A stretch of DNA of 41,471 nt from Promethearchaeota archaeon. GTDB lineage: Archaea > Asgardarchaeota > Lokiarchaeia > Sigyniarchaeales > SOKP01. The stretch spans positions 1 through 41,471 of the forward strand of contig JAHLWH010000117.1 in assembly GCA_019058015.1 (NCBI GenBank), given 5' to 3'. A model generated the notes under the pieces. That model had not been told where the DNA came from. It did no database searches and saw only the letters and a program-made list of their open reading frames with translations. Position 1 is the stretch's first letter, and every line of letters starts with the position of its first letter. Positions 1-9,907 of the stretch are shown here, in pieces. The position numbers were made by a program, and so were the translations under genes.

Positions 1-1
1 A

Positions 2-3000
2 TTAAAAGATGAATTATCAGAATTGGATGGAGAATTATCTGAATTGGAAGATATATCTTCATATGAATTGAAAGAAACTCCAGTTATTCAAGATATGTTA
101 GAAGTTGTATTATCAGAATTAGATAGAGAATTATCAGAAATAGATGAGATAATCTCAAGCGAACTTCAAGAAGCTCCGATTATTCAAGAGTTGTTAGAAG
201 TTGAGTTATCTGAATTAGATGGAGAATTATCGGAAATAAAAGATATATCCTCAAGCGATTTTCAAGATTGTAAAATTATTCAAGACATAGCAAGAGAAGA
301 AATAAAAGATGAATTAATGGAATTAGATAATGAGTCATGGGATATTACAGATATGTATTCAAGTGAATTTGTAGATCTCTCAAATACTCAATATAGCTTA
401 GAAGAGGACTCTTTGGAAATTTCAAATGTTATAGATATCATAAATGTGCATAACAAGACTCTTGGACAAAACTATATTGGAGAACCTCAAATAGAAAACG
501 TATATGAAGAGGGGAATGAAAATGAGATTAACTATGATTTAAGTATAGATAAAAATAATCAAGAGGCATCAGAACAAGAATTATCGTTAATAGGAAAGGA
601 AAGTGGAGAAGAAAGTAAAGAAATTACGGCTACTAAATCTTCCACAACTTCAACAGATCAGAAAGAAAATCAAAAAGATACTAAAGAAGAGGAACAAGTA
701 TCGGAGCAAGAGAAAGAAAACCAAATGGATATGAATTATAATAGAACGGGTTTTACTGACCAAACACTCAATTTAAAGCAGAGGTTGAGGAGAGAGTTTG
801 GGGGTTATATTGATCAAAGAAAGAATTTGGATGAAAGGTTGAGGAAGGAATTTGGGAGTCAGGTTGAGGATAAAGAACAAGATATCCAAAAAGATGTGCC
901 GGAACAAGAATTATCGTTAAAAGAAAAGGAAAGTGGAGAAGAAAGTAGAGAAATTACGGCTACCACATCTTCCACAACTTCCATAGAGCAGAAAAAAAAC
1001 CAAGAAGATGATAAAGAATCGGAATTAACTTCAGAGCGGAATGAGGAAAGTCATAACAACAATGATATTAAAGATCTAGAAAAAGATTCGGAGAATTTAA
1101 ATAAAAAAACAGAAGAAGAGGTAAAATTTAAAGGAGAAGAATCAGAAGATTTGGAAGATCTTATTGATAAAGCTATAGAAGAATTTAAGATTTTAAAAGA
1201 TCCAAAATTGAAAGAAATGATAAAAAATTATGATGGTATTGCCTATAAGGGAAATCATTTTACTAAGATATTTATAAAATTTATTAAAGATCAAGATAAT
1301 GATGCACTAACTAAAGAAGAGAAAGATAATTTAGTAAAAAGTATAGAAGAATTTAACAAAAACAAAAGTTTAGATAATCTCCTTAAACATTACATAAGAT
1401 ATACTAAACTTTCACAGTCGAAAATACTTAAAAAATTAAAAGATATGAATTTAAAAACATCCCCTTATACATTAACAAATATCTCCCATAAGATTTTAAC
1501 ACGGGAAAAATATAAAAAGAGATTCCCAAAGCCACCTAATATATCCAATGAGCAACGAGAGGGCATAATAAAAGCAGGTCGCTCTGAGAATCCTTGCTCT
1601 TTAGAGGATATTGCAGTTGAATTTGGAGGAGCATATTCTAATGTCAGAGATATAATAATAAAGGTTTTGGGAGAGAAAGTATACCACAAGAAATTTCCGA
1701 AGCCCCAGGTATCCGATGAGCAGCGAGTGGGCATAATAAAAGCCGGTCGTTCCGAGAACCCAGGCTCTTTCGACGATATTGCAGATGAATTTGGAGTGTC
1801 GTCTGGTACTGCTAGAAAGATAATAAAAAAAGACTTGGAAAAGAAAGTATACCAAAAAAAATTCCATAGAGAAATTCTCGATGAGCAACGAGAAGATATT
1901 ATAAAAGCAGGTCGCTCCGAAGAACCTGATCCTATATACAAAATTGCAGAAACATGGGGAGTATCTCGGCGTACTGCAACTGATATTATAAGAGAAGACT
2001 TGGGAAAAGATGAATTCGACAGAAAATTCAATAGAGAAATAAGCGATGAGCAACGAGAGGGCATAATAAAAGCCGGTCATTCCGAAGAACCTGACTCTAT
2101 AAAAAAGATTGCAGAAACATGGGGAGTACCTCCAGGTACTGCAATTGATATTATAAAAAATAATTTGGGAGATAAAGTATATCATATGAAGTTTCCGAGA
2201 TCTGAGGATTGGGTATCTGATGAGCAACGAGAAGGCATAATAATAGCCGGTCGCTTAGAAAAACCAAATGGTATAAGCTACATTGCTGTCGAGTGGAAGG
2301 TAGGTCCTAATACTGCTTACAAAATTATACGAAATGACTTAGGAGAAAAAGAATTCAATAAGAAATTTCTTAATGATATACCCCAATTAATAGGGCATGA
2401 GAATCATAAATTAATTGAAAAAATAGCCACGCAAGATTTTGATGAAAAAAGGAAAAAATTTCCGGATGTTCCAATACTCGTTTCAGAGCCCCCAATTTAT
2501 ACTAAAAATAATAAACATTGCGATAATGCATTTAAAAACGATAAAAAATATCTACAAAAACTTCTAAAAGACAGAATCGCTAAAGAATTAAAGATTGATC
2601 CTAAAAAATTAGATCACATTAAAGTTGTGATTTTTGATTATACCAGTTGGCTACACAAAGCTAATCTCATAAAAAAGATTGAGAAATATCAACATTCTGA
2701 AATTATTTTTTTTATTGTCGGAACGTATTGGTTTCAAAGCTGGATTGGTCGAGTTAAGAGTCTCCCTAAAGATAAAAGGATTAAATATCCCGAAAATATT
2801 CGTATTATTAGATGGGATCTTTTTGCCGATTTATTAAATCTGAGTAATGATAATCGGAAGCGATTTAAGGAAATTATTAAATTAACTAGATTAAAAGATT
2901 TAGAAACCTTGAGAAGGCTTAATGAACAAAATAATTATAAATTGCACCGCTTAAAAAAGTCAAAAGCTAGAATAAAAGGGTATAAAAGCAAATTAGATGC

Positions 3001-3019
3001 ATTTTTATCGAAAATTTAA
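2..3019 (+). CDS. Large protein with acidic N-terminal repeats and tandem HTH repeats (5'-truncated)
   Basis: The frame is open to the left edge, so the true start lies outside the window; the TTG at 23 is only the first possible start inside it. Residue numbers count from that TTG. Residues 1-100 hold about three copies of an acidic unit (ELSELDGELSE, then ISS..L.E.PIIQ). Residues about 180-340 are charged and low in complexity, with two near-identical blocks (EQELSL..KESGEES.EITAT). From about residue 495 to 790 there are five copies of a unit of about 56 residues: a (S/D)EQREGIIKAGRSE helix, then an HTH-like stretch such as IAETWGVSRRTATDII and a K.F linker. The C-terminal 200 residues look globular (VVIFDYTSWLHKA, IIFFIVGTYWF) and I do not recognise them. 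The HTH repeats suggest binding to DNA in several registers. A link to recombination or nuclease activity is possible but not shown. Function unknown. Confidence 0.75.
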   Translation, partial: LKDELSELDGELSELEDISSYELKETPVIQDMLEVVLSELDRELSEIDEIISSELQEAPIIQELLEVELSELDGELSEIKDISSSDFQDCKIIQDIAREEIKDELMELDNESWDITDMYSSEFVDLSNTQYSLEEDSLEISNVIDIINVHNKTLGQNYIGEPQIENVYEEGNENEINYDLSIDKNNQEASEQELSLIGKESGEESKEITATKSSTTSTDQKENQKDTKEEEQVSEQEKENQMDMNYNRTGFTDQTLNLKQRLRREFGGYIDQRKNLDERLRKEFGSQVEDKEQDIQKDVPEQELSLKEKESGEESREITATTSSTTSIEQKKNQEDDKESELTSERNEESHNNNDIKDLEKDSENLNKKTEEEVKFKGEESEDLEDLIDKAIEEFKILKDPKLKEMIKNYDGIAYKGNHFTKIFIKFIKDQDNDALTKEEKDNLVKSIEEFNKNKSLDNLLKHYIRYTKLSQSKILKKLKDMNLKTSPYTLTNISHKILTREKYKKRFPKPPNISNEQREGIIKAGRSENPCSLEDIAVEFGGAYSNVRDIIIKVLGEKVYHKKFPKPQVSDEQRVGIIKAGRSENPGSFDDIADEFGVSSGTARKIIKKDLEKKVYQKKFHREILDEQREDIIKAGRSEEPDPIYKIAETWGVSRRTATDIIREDLGKDEFDRKFNREISDEQREGIIKAGHSEEPDSIKKIAETWGVPPGTAIDIIKNNLGDKVYHMKFPRSEDWVSDEQREGIIIAGRLEKPNGISYIAVEWKVGPNTAYKIIRNDLGEKEFNKKFLNDIPQLIGHENHKLIEKIATQDFDEKRKKFPDVPILVSEPPIYTKNNKHCDNAFKNDKKYLQKLLKDRIAKELKIDPKKLDHIKVVIFDYTSWLHKANLIKKIEKYQHSEIIFFIVGTYWFQSWIGRVKSLPKDKRIKYPENIRIIRWDLFADLLNLSNDNRKRFKEIIKLTRLKDLETLRRLNEQNNYKLHRLKKSKARIKGYKSKLDAFLSKI

Positions 3020-3227
3020 AAAACCAATGGTATTCTTTAACAGACAATAGTTATAAGAAATTCTTTTAAAATTATATAATGCAAGTACAAGCAGACCACA
3101 CTTTTTTTTTTGACAGATACCTGTAAAACAGTTGCAAATATTTAACTAATTCTAAAAAATTTTTTTAAGTAAAAACTTAAATTCATGGAAAGAATTAACG
3201 GGTTTATATAATGAAAAATTATTGAAA

Positions 3228-3434
3228 ATGCCTATTGTGTGTAATTTTAATAAGCAAGATTTGTCAAGGAAATTTAATTATTTAGATTTTTTGGAGAAAA
3301 TTCATTATAGAAAATATAGATCATTTGCGTATTTTAAAACAATAGCTCTTGTGGGAGATGGTATAGTAACCTCTTTTAAAAAAATAATTGAACTTATATT
3401 TCCAGGATTAATAATTAGTCAAATATCAACTTAA
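3228..3434 (+). CDS. Small hypothetical ORF, doubtful
   Basis: This is a 68-codon frame starting at ATG 3228; a TTG two codons earlier also keeps it open. A TATA-like stretch (TTTATATAATG) lies just upstream, but there is no clear ribosome-binding site. The product is basic and aromatic, with a hydrophobic segment near the end (IIELIFPGLII). No family is recognised. It sits between the repeat protein and the convergent subtilase gene. It could be a fragment of a decayed gene, a small real protein, or chance. Confidence 0.25.
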   Translation: MPIVCNFNKQDLSRKFNYLDFLEKIHYRKYRSFAYFKTIALVGDGIVTSFKKIIELIFPGLIISQIST

Positions 3435-3489
3435 AGTCAAAATTTCTAAAAGAGACAAGAAATTGATGCTTATTAATAAGAGAGATTTT

Positions 3490-6400
3490 TCATAAAATTT
3501 CTGGAATATCTCTTCCACAAAATTTGCAAAATTTATCATTAATATTTATTTTTTGGCCACAATAAGGACAGAATTTAAAGTCTTTTAATCCAATATCATT
3601 CTCAAATTTATAATTATTAATCTCGTACTTATCTACATAATAATTCTCATAAGTTTTAACTAAATCACGCGTTTTTCTAGATAATAAAAGAAATGATATG
3701 ATAATTGTCGCGATTACTCCTATAATTATTAGAATTATGACAATTAAATAAGGATCAATTCGATCATCATTTATTTTCATAACAATGTAGAAAGTATCAG
3801 AACCCCCTTCAGAATCTTGAACAGTTATGTAAAATAAACCATAATAGTTACTATACGATGCTACAGATTTTTGGATTGCTCCATTATCTGAAGTATAATT
3901 CAAGAATTCAGGTATTAAAAATACACCTATGAAATTTTTAGAATCCGAATTATAATTTAACTCCAAGAATACAAAATTTGAGGGGGATAAAAGGCTAAGA
4001 ACACCATCAGTTGATGATGTGACAATAAAAAAATTTATAAAAACTCTCAATTCATCTTCATTATCCTCATAATCAACTAACTCACCCGTTTTTATTAGGA
4101 AATTATAGTTTGTTAAAAGAAAAGTATTTTGAATAGTTAAACTTTCATTAACTATAGTTTCATTAAAATAAATATATGATCCGTAAAAAGATTCAGTTAA
4201 ATTAATAATAGGGTCATTATTTTCGATTTTAAAAAATAGACGATTAGAATAAGGATTAGAATAATTTTTGGACGATTTTGGGATTAAATAAAAAAAAGCA
4301 TAACCTGTTGTATCTTCAATGCTTGGAATGAAAGTGTATTTATATTTATTTGAACTTTCTTCTTCAAAATTTAATGTTTTATTAATTGTATTTCTTGAAT
4401 TAAAAAAGGAACTAGGATGAATTCCCATATAAGCAGTTAAATTAATATTAGATTTATTTAAGTTGATAATTATTTTATTATATATCCCACTTTCCCGAGT
4501 TATGTTAGAGTATTCTATTGAATAATTAATGATTTCTGGGATTTTAGATTTATTAGGATGAAGTAATTCAATCCTCTTTTCAAAAATTTCACTATTAATT
4601 TTTACAGAAATATCAATTATATAATTTTCATAACTAAAATTTGATAATTTTATTGAATCATTATAATAAACACCGTATCCCAAATTTAGTAATGTAATAT
4701 TAATAATTTTATTTGTTACTGGATTTTCGATAGATGCATTAAGACTGATCCCATTAATTAAATTAGCAATTCCCACTTCAGTAGTCTGATTTTTAATAAA
4801 TACAGATAAAGATGTAGTATTAGTGAAAACCCTTTCTGATTTTAATCCGAGATTGATAGTTAAATCATCTTCAGGAAGTAAAAATCTAATAGCATTCTGT
4901 AGTAACGTCGAATGAGCTGATGAATAAGAAACATCATCATAAAATTCATCTAATAGCCAATACAAATCTCCAAACGCTAAGAATTTACCTTTCCCTTCAT
5001 CAGATTTATCACAACTTGCTACAACCGAAGAATTATATAATTGAGCTTGGGATACTCCATTTCCATAAACATTAAACGTACAACCGGTGAGCCAATAAAA
5101 TTTAGAGACTCCTTTAAATATTGAAGAATTTTCTAAAAAATTTGTTACTTCATTAGAATCTAATATCGCGCCAATTCCTACATGAGTTGAATTTTCAATA
5201 TTTTCTCCTTTTATTTGAATTCCAACATTTAATTGATCAAATAAAAAATTAATATTTTCTATGCATATTTCTTGATATCTTGTTCCTAGAAATAGAATAT
5301 TACCTCCCGTTTCAAAGTATTCTTTTAAAGTTTTTATTTCTGATTGACTATAAGGTAAAATTGGGTTTTGCAAAATAATTAAGTCATAAAAACTTAATTT
5401 TTCTGAACTTAGAATAGAGTTATTTAAGGAAGAATTATATTTAGGTGTCCATTTGTCCATAAAATATATAGGGGAACAATTTAGATTTGAAACATCTTTC
5501 ATAGATCTATAAAAATCAATTTGTTTGAAAGAGTATTCCGGAAACCAATCATTTAAACCATGAAATGACTCATATAATATTTTAAATTCCGGTATTTTTT
5601 TTTTAATTTCTATTTCTATCTGATCTATTATTTCTCCTGTAGTCTCATCAGACATGTTTATCGTGATTTTTCCAACTCCTGGAGTAGCATTAAAAAGAAT
5701 TTCAAGATAGATTGATAAAAAATCAACTCCGTGAGAGTTAAAATTTATTTTTTCCTTATCTAATTCTATCCTAATATCAGGAAGTTGATTAGATATTTGA
5801 AATGAAATATTTCTTGTGATTCCTGATAAAACCGTTAGATTAAAAATTTGTTTATCGCCTGGATAATTAAGAAGATCAAATGGTTGTATTGGAAGTTTAT
5901 TGGGATAAATAGTTGTAATATTGTTTACATCTTTAGTCGAAGAATTTATCTCATGTAATAAATCAATAGATTTTGATATATTGATAATTCCGGCACCGAT
6001 TTTCAGGGTTTCATGGTTATTAGTTTTATATGCTCCTTTCAATATTGCAATTTTTGCTGCTTCTGGTTTTAAATCAGGAAAGGCTTGTAATAATAAAGCT
6101 AAAGCACCCGAGACCATTGGACATGCCATAGAAGTTCCACTGAGTGGATAATAATCATAAGAACCGGGATAATTAATATAATCTCCAAGATATTTCTTTT
6201 TATTGGAGATTATTGAATCAATAGCTTCTGTAGAGATAATATTTTCTCCTGGAGCGCATATACTTGGGTAATATTGATAAGTATTTGTTGGGCCCCTGCT
6301 ACTAAATGTAGATAAATTTCCATTTTTATCAACCGAACCTACAGCGATGGCATTTACACTTGTTGCCGGGATTCCGCCAGAATAATAACTGGGTCCATCA

Positions 6401-7491
6401 TTTCCTGCTGATACAACACATAAAACACCTTGATTAGTCGCATTTGTTATAGCTAATGTAATTGGATCATATACTTCTGGATATGGAGCTCCAAAGCTCA
6501 TACTAATTATTTGAGCACCATTTTCTACAGACCATTCAATAGCTTTTAGAATATCAGTATCTTTTAGACTTCCTGATGAATTACCAGCTTTAACATTCAA
6601 AAAATTTACATTTGGAGCCACGCCTCGATATTTTCCTGAGGAAATTCCTCCATCTCCTCCTATAATTCCTGCAACATGTGTTCCATGTCCATTTCTATCT
6701 ATAAAATCAGAATTATCTGTTTCTTCTCCCTTAGATGCAAAATTTATTTGCTTTATTATTCTTGTTTGAAAATCGGGATGAGGGTAAATTCCAGAATCAA
6801 TAATAGATACATTAATTCCTGTACCGTCATATGTTAAATTTTCAGCACCAATTGATTGTAGCCACCAATTATTCCAGTCCACTGGATTTAAATTATTTTG
6901 TTGAATTTTCACATTATTTGGAATTGTATAAATATTTTCCTTAAAGATTTTGATGATTTCATTGGATTCTTCAATTAAAGGTTTTAATTGTATTAATTCT
7001 GAGCTCTGACATTCCAAATATATCCCTGGAACAATATTAAATTCAAAAATTATGTTAAAATTGCTAAAAAGCTTTATTATTTCTCTTAATCTTTCTTCCT
7101 TTGACAATTCTTCATTAAAAATGATTATTATTGGAACTTTTTCATCAAGTAATTTTTCTTTGTTTTTAAGTAAGGATTTTTGTAGATTAATACTATATTT
7201 AGATAACCTTTCCAACTCTAATTGATCATATTCTTTACTTCTGATGTATTTTTTATAAATATTATCATTAAATTCATTTGATTGCAAAAAAAAATCATTA
7301 CCTGCATCTTTTGCAATATTATAATCAAATTCTTTCTGATTTATGTTTAATAGATTATGTGATAGTGCTAAAAAAAAGATATTTGTAAATAAAAACAAAT
7401 AGATAAATGTCATATAAGCAATATTATAATAATATTTAACCAAAATTGAATTCACGTAATAGTTATGATATTTTTTATTATAAGATCTCAA
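3490..7491 (-). CDS. Membrane-anchored subtilisin-like serine protease (S8) with C-terminal zinc ribbon
   Basis: A 1333-residue secreted protease. A hydrophobic segment at about residues 25-45 acts as signal or anchor. An I9-like pro-region follows (about 115-190). The S8 catalytic domain has Asp232 (IDSGIYPHPDF), His269 (NGHGTHVAGI), the AGNDGP oxyanion region, and Ser454 (SGTSMACP). After it comes a segment (ILYESFHGLNDWFPEYSF through FETGGNILFLG) resembling the domain that follows the protease domain in eukaryotic site-1 protease, then long beta-rich repeats with many N-glycosylation-type sequons. A transmembrane helix (about 1260-1285) is followed by a short cytoplasmic tail with a CPYCG/CKFCG zinc ribbon. 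S8 family membership is clear. The site-1-protease resemblance is from recall of the family. An outward-facing protease with a cytoplasmic zinc module is inferred from topology. Confidence 0.9.
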   Translation of the reverse strand: MRSYNKKYHNYYVNSILVKYYYNIAYMTFIYLFLFTNIFFLALSHNLLNINQKEFDYNIAKDAGNDFFLQSNEFNDNIYKKYIRSKEYDQLELERLSKYSINLQKSLLKNKEKLLDEKVPIIIIFNEELSKEERLREIIKLFSNFNIIFEFNIVPGIYLECQSSELIQLKPLIEESNEIIKIFKENIYTIPNNVKIQQNNLNPVDWNNWWLQSIGAENLTYDGTGINVSIIDSGIYPHPDFQTRIIKQINFASKGEETDNSDFIDRNGHGTHVAGIIGGDGGISSGKYRGVAPNVNFLNVKAGNSSGSLKDTDILKAIEWSVENGAQIISMSFGAPYPEVYDPITLAITNATNQGVLCVVSAGNDGPSYYSGGIPATSVNAIAVGSVDKNGNLSTFSSRGPTNTYQYYPSICAPGENIISTEAIDSIISNKKKYLGDYINYPGSYDYYPLSGTSMACPMVSGALALLLQAFPDLKPEAAKIAILKGAYKTNNHETLKIGAGIINISKSIDLLHEINSSTKDVNNITTIYPNKLPIQPFDLLNYPGDKQIFNLTVLSGITRNISFQISNQLPDIRIELDKEKINFNSHGVDFLSIYLEILFNATPGVGKITINMSDETTGEIIDQIEIEIKKKIPEFKILYESFHGLNDWFPEYSFKQIDFYRSMKDVSNLNCSPIYFMDKWTPKYNSSLNNSILSSEKLSFYDLIILQNPILPYSQSEIKTLKEYFETGGNILFLGTRYQEICIENINFLFDQLNVGIQIKGENIENSTHVGIGAILDSNEVTNFLENSSIFKGVSKFYWLTGCTFNVYGNGVSQAQLYNSSVVASCDKSDEGKGKFLAFGDLYWLLDEFYDDVSYSSAHSTLLQNAIRFLLPEDDLTINLGLKSERVFTNTTSLSVFIKNQTTEVGIANLINGISLNASIENPVTNKIINITLLNLGYGVYYNDSIKLSNFSYENYIIDISVKINSEIFEKRIELLHPNKSKIPEIINYSIEYSNITRESGIYNKIIINLNKSNINLTAYMGIHPSSFFNSRNTINKTLNFEEESSNKYKYTFIPSIEDTTGYAFFYLIPKSSKNYSNPYSNRLFFKIENNDPIINLTESFYGSYIYFNETIVNESLTIQNTFLLTNYNFLIKTGELVDYEDNEDELRVFINFFIVTSSTDGVLSLLSPSNFVFLELNYNSDSKNFIGVFLIPEFLNYTSDNGAIQKSVASYSNYYGLFYITVQDSEGGSDTFYIVMKINDDRIDPYLIVIILIIIGVIATIIISFLLLSRKTRDLVKTYENYYVDKYEINNYKFENDIGLKDFKFCPYCGQKININDKFCKFCGRDIPEIL

Positions 7492-7607
7492 TAATATATC
7501 CTAATATAAATCTAACGTTAAACATTTAAAAATCTAAATAAAACTCACCAATAACTGTGAAGTGCTAAAAAGTTTAATATTAAAAGAAGAATATTATAAT
7601 AGCAACT

Positions 7608-8498
7608 ATGTTTAAGAAATATGGATTTAAAACTACAAAAGAATTAGAAGTAAAAGCTACTAAGAAAAATTATGCTGTTGGAGCCTTTAATTTTAATAAT
7701 CTTGAACAAATTTTAGGAATAATTAAGGCAGCATCAGAATTGAATAGTCCAGTTATTTTAGCCGCTAGTCATGGTGCAACGAAATATGCAGGAACTATCT
7801 TTTTAGTTCACTTAGCAATTGCTGCAAAAAAGAAGTTCCCTAATGTAGAAATGGCATTACACCTAGATCATGGATTGGATTTTAGTAAATGTAAGGAATG
7901 TATTGATTTAGGTTTTTCTTCTGTAATGATAGACACAAGTAAATATCCATTAGAAGAAAATATAAAGAAATGTAAAGAAGTAGTAGAATATGCACACAAA
8001 TTTGGAGTATCTGTTGAAGGAGAGCTTGGTCGTTTATATGGAGTAGAAGATGAGATTAATGTATCTGAAGCTGAATCGGCTATGACAGATCCTAAAGAAG
8101 CTGCAATTTTTATTGAAAAATCTGGTATTGATTCTTTGGCCGTTTCAATTGGAAATTCTCATGGATTATATAAAACTGATAATCCATTCATTGATTTTAA
8201 GAGATTAAAGGAAATAAAGGATTGTGTGTCTACACCATTAGTTTTGCATGGTGCATCTGGAATTCCTGAAGATTCTATTCGTAAAGCTTGCAAAATAGGT
8301 ATTTCAAAAGTGAATATTGATACTGAGTGCAGATTAGCTTTTCGACAAGAGATTGATAAATTTATTCATTCTAATCCATTTGATGATCATAAACCAATAA
8401 CGTATGATCCAAGAAAAATTCTAACTCCTGCACTTGAATCTATTACTGAAGTAATAAAAATGAAAATAAATTGGTTTGGATCAGGAAATAGATTATAG
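7608..8498 (+). CDS. fba: Class II fructose-bisphosphate aldolase family protein
   Basis: A zinc-dependent TIM-barrel aldolase of 296 residues, matching the usual length of this family (FbaA/GatY/KbaY). Expected zinc and active-site motifs are present: HLDHG with His85 and His88, EGELGRLYG near 138, SIGNSHG near 182-188, LHGASGIP near 215, and NIDTE before the C-terminal helices. The likely reaction is reversible cleavage of fructose 1,6-bisphosphate to DHAP and glyceraldehyde 3-phosphate. Tagatose-bisphosphate or another ketose phosphate cannot be excluded. Many archaea instead use the bifunctional FBP aldolase/phosphatase, so this bacterial-type enzyme may have been acquired. The gene stands alone, divergent from the subtilase, with an AT-rich upstream region of about 115 bp. 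Confidence 0.9.
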   Translation: MFKKYGFKTTKELEVKATKKNYAVGAFNFNNLEQILGIIKAASELNSPVILAASHGATKYAGTIFLVHLAIAAKKKFPNVEMALHLDHGLDFSKCKECIDLGFSSVMIDTSKYPLEENIKKCKEVVEYAHKFGVSVEGELGRLYGVEDEINVSEAESAMTDPKEAAIFIEKSGIDSLAVSIGNSHGLYKTDNPFIDFKRLKEIKDCVSTPLVLHGASGIPEDSIRKACKIGISKVNIDTECRLAFRQEIDKFIHSNPFDDHKPITYDPRKILTPALESITEVIKMKINWFGSGNRL

Positions 8499-8859
8499 TT
8501 TTTTTAATATTTCTAAATCAATTAAATAAGATATTTACTTATACTCTAGGATTTCCACTGTAAAATTATTTTATTTCTTTTTTGATATTTTATCGATTTA
8601 TTATGAGATTATTTAGATTTTAATTTTGAATTGTTTTTCTATTATTAAAAAAACTTAATTGATGAACAAAAAATCATTTATATTATGAAATTAAACATTT
8701 ATGGGGAGTATATTTAACTAGTTAATTTATAATATTTTGTTAAATGTATATTTAAAAAAATTTCAATGGAAATATAGGGGTCTTTGTTTATTTTTCTATA
8801 AATCAATTAAAATAATAATTTAAATAAAAAAGATATAAATTAATTTTTTATATTCACTT
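8499..8859. other. Intergenic stretch, nothing recognised
   Basis: About 360 bp of very AT-rich sequence between the aldolase and a convergent winged-helix gene. T-rich runs just after the aldolase stop could serve as terminators. I found no tRNA, box C/D arrangement, or convincing ORF. Confidence 0.5.
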
Positions 8860-9144
8860 TTATTCGATATTTAATTTCCAGAAAATTTGAGGTCTACCAC
8901 GCTCTCCATTATTTCTTGCAAACTTTGAAACTATGTTATTGCTTTGTAGTTTTGATAAATTATCAAAAATAGTGGTTCTAGCTTTATTTAATTTTTTCAC
9001 TAAATCTCGTCTTGTTAATGGGCCATTTTTATATAGTTCTATTATTATATTATGTTGGAGAGGAGATCCATTTTCTCGTAAATTAAATCTATTTGTTAAT
9101 AAAGAATTTTTAAACATTGTTTTCTTCACTTTAGAAAAATACAA
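8860..9144 (-). CDS. Small winged-helix transcription regulator
   Basis: A 94-residue protein forming one winged-helix DNA-binding domain. An N-terminal helix (LQHNIIIELYKNGPLTRRDLVKKL) is followed by a recognition helix (ARTTIFDNLSKLQSNNIV) and a basic wing ending in GERGRPQIFW, as in MarR/TrmB/ArsR-like archaeal regulators. No ligand domain is present. The start may instead be the Met at residue 10 (MFKNSL). The gene is divergent from the ribbon-helix-helix gene at 9333 across 188 bp, so the two small regulators may share a control region. Target unknown. Confidence 0.75.
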   Translation of the reverse strand: MYFSKVKKTMFKNSLLTNRFNLRENGSPLQHNIIIELYKNGPLTRRDLVKKLNKARTTIFDNLSKLQSNNIVSKFARNNGERGRPQIFWKLNIE

Positions 9145-9332
9145 TAGAAATTTTTTATTCTAAATATAATAAAAATTGTTTAATATTTAAATGATGCTTA
9201 TTTACATATAAATAACATATCTTCACCATATTTTCACCATAAGATTTTTAAATGTCGATTTTTGTCATATTATTAAAAATATAAAAGTTAAAAATAAAGA
9301 TTAAAAGAAATTTACATGGTTTTAATTAACTG

Positions 9333-9698
9333 ATGACAGATACTGAACGAACTACAATAACATTAAGCAATTATCATATGAATATTATCAAAAGTTTAAA
9401 AGGTATTAAAGGTAATACTGCAGCTTCGGTTATAACGGGAATTATTTCTTCTTGGATAGATCAGAATCTACAAGAAATTAAAGAGCATCTTCAAATGAAA
9501 AAATTAATGCTCCCTCCTTCAGTAGAAGAGATAAATGAGAAAGTCTCATCGATACTCAAAAATTCTGTAAAATTAAATATAGATGATTTATCAAAAGCAT
9601 GTGGGATTGACAGACAGTTAATTATTGGAAATATTTCTAAGTTGAGTGATAAATTTAATATCATAATCGATGGAGATTTTATTATTAAGAAAAAATAG
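9333..9698 (+). CDS. Ribbon-helix-helix type DNA-binding protein
   Basis: A 121-residue protein. The N-terminus has a ribbon-helix-helix pattern: strand TERTTITLSNYH, helix MNIIKSLKG, then a second helix beginning NTAASVITGIISSWID. The C-terminal half (residues about 70-121) looks like a small helical domain (LNIDDLSKACGIDRQLIIGNI) that may be a second, HTH-like fold. The starting ATG at 9333 follows an AT-rich leader. A role as transcription regulator is inferred from the fold; no operator was identified. Confidence 0.65.
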   Translation: MTDTERTTITLSNYHMNIIKSLKGIKGNTAASVITGIISSWIDQNLQEIKEHLQMKKLMLPPSVEEINEKVSSILKNSVKLNIDDLSKACGIDRQLIIGNISKLSDKFNIIIDGDFIIKKK

Positions 9699-9907
9699 TT
9701 TTATTCAGATTTATTCTTCTAATGATGAAAAGTTTTAACAGATTATTTCCTAAGTTGCTTTTATTCTTTGCAGTTTTATCAATCTATAAATAATTTGTTT
9801 CTTTCTTCATCTAATTTATTGAGCAAAATTTAAAATAATTTTAATCTTTAAGTAGGAGATCTAGGTTTCATATTTTAGTTTAAATAGTTTAATATAAAAA
9901 AAAATTT

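Noticed and set aside
1465..2227. Two long minus-strand ORFs opposite the HTH repeats
   Set aside because: They mirror the repeats on the plus strand and have no plausible protein features; the plus-strand frame is open across 1000 codons.
9719..9770. ATGATGA after the ribbon-helix-helix gene, as a possible C box
   Set aside because: No CTGA follows at a guide-length distance.
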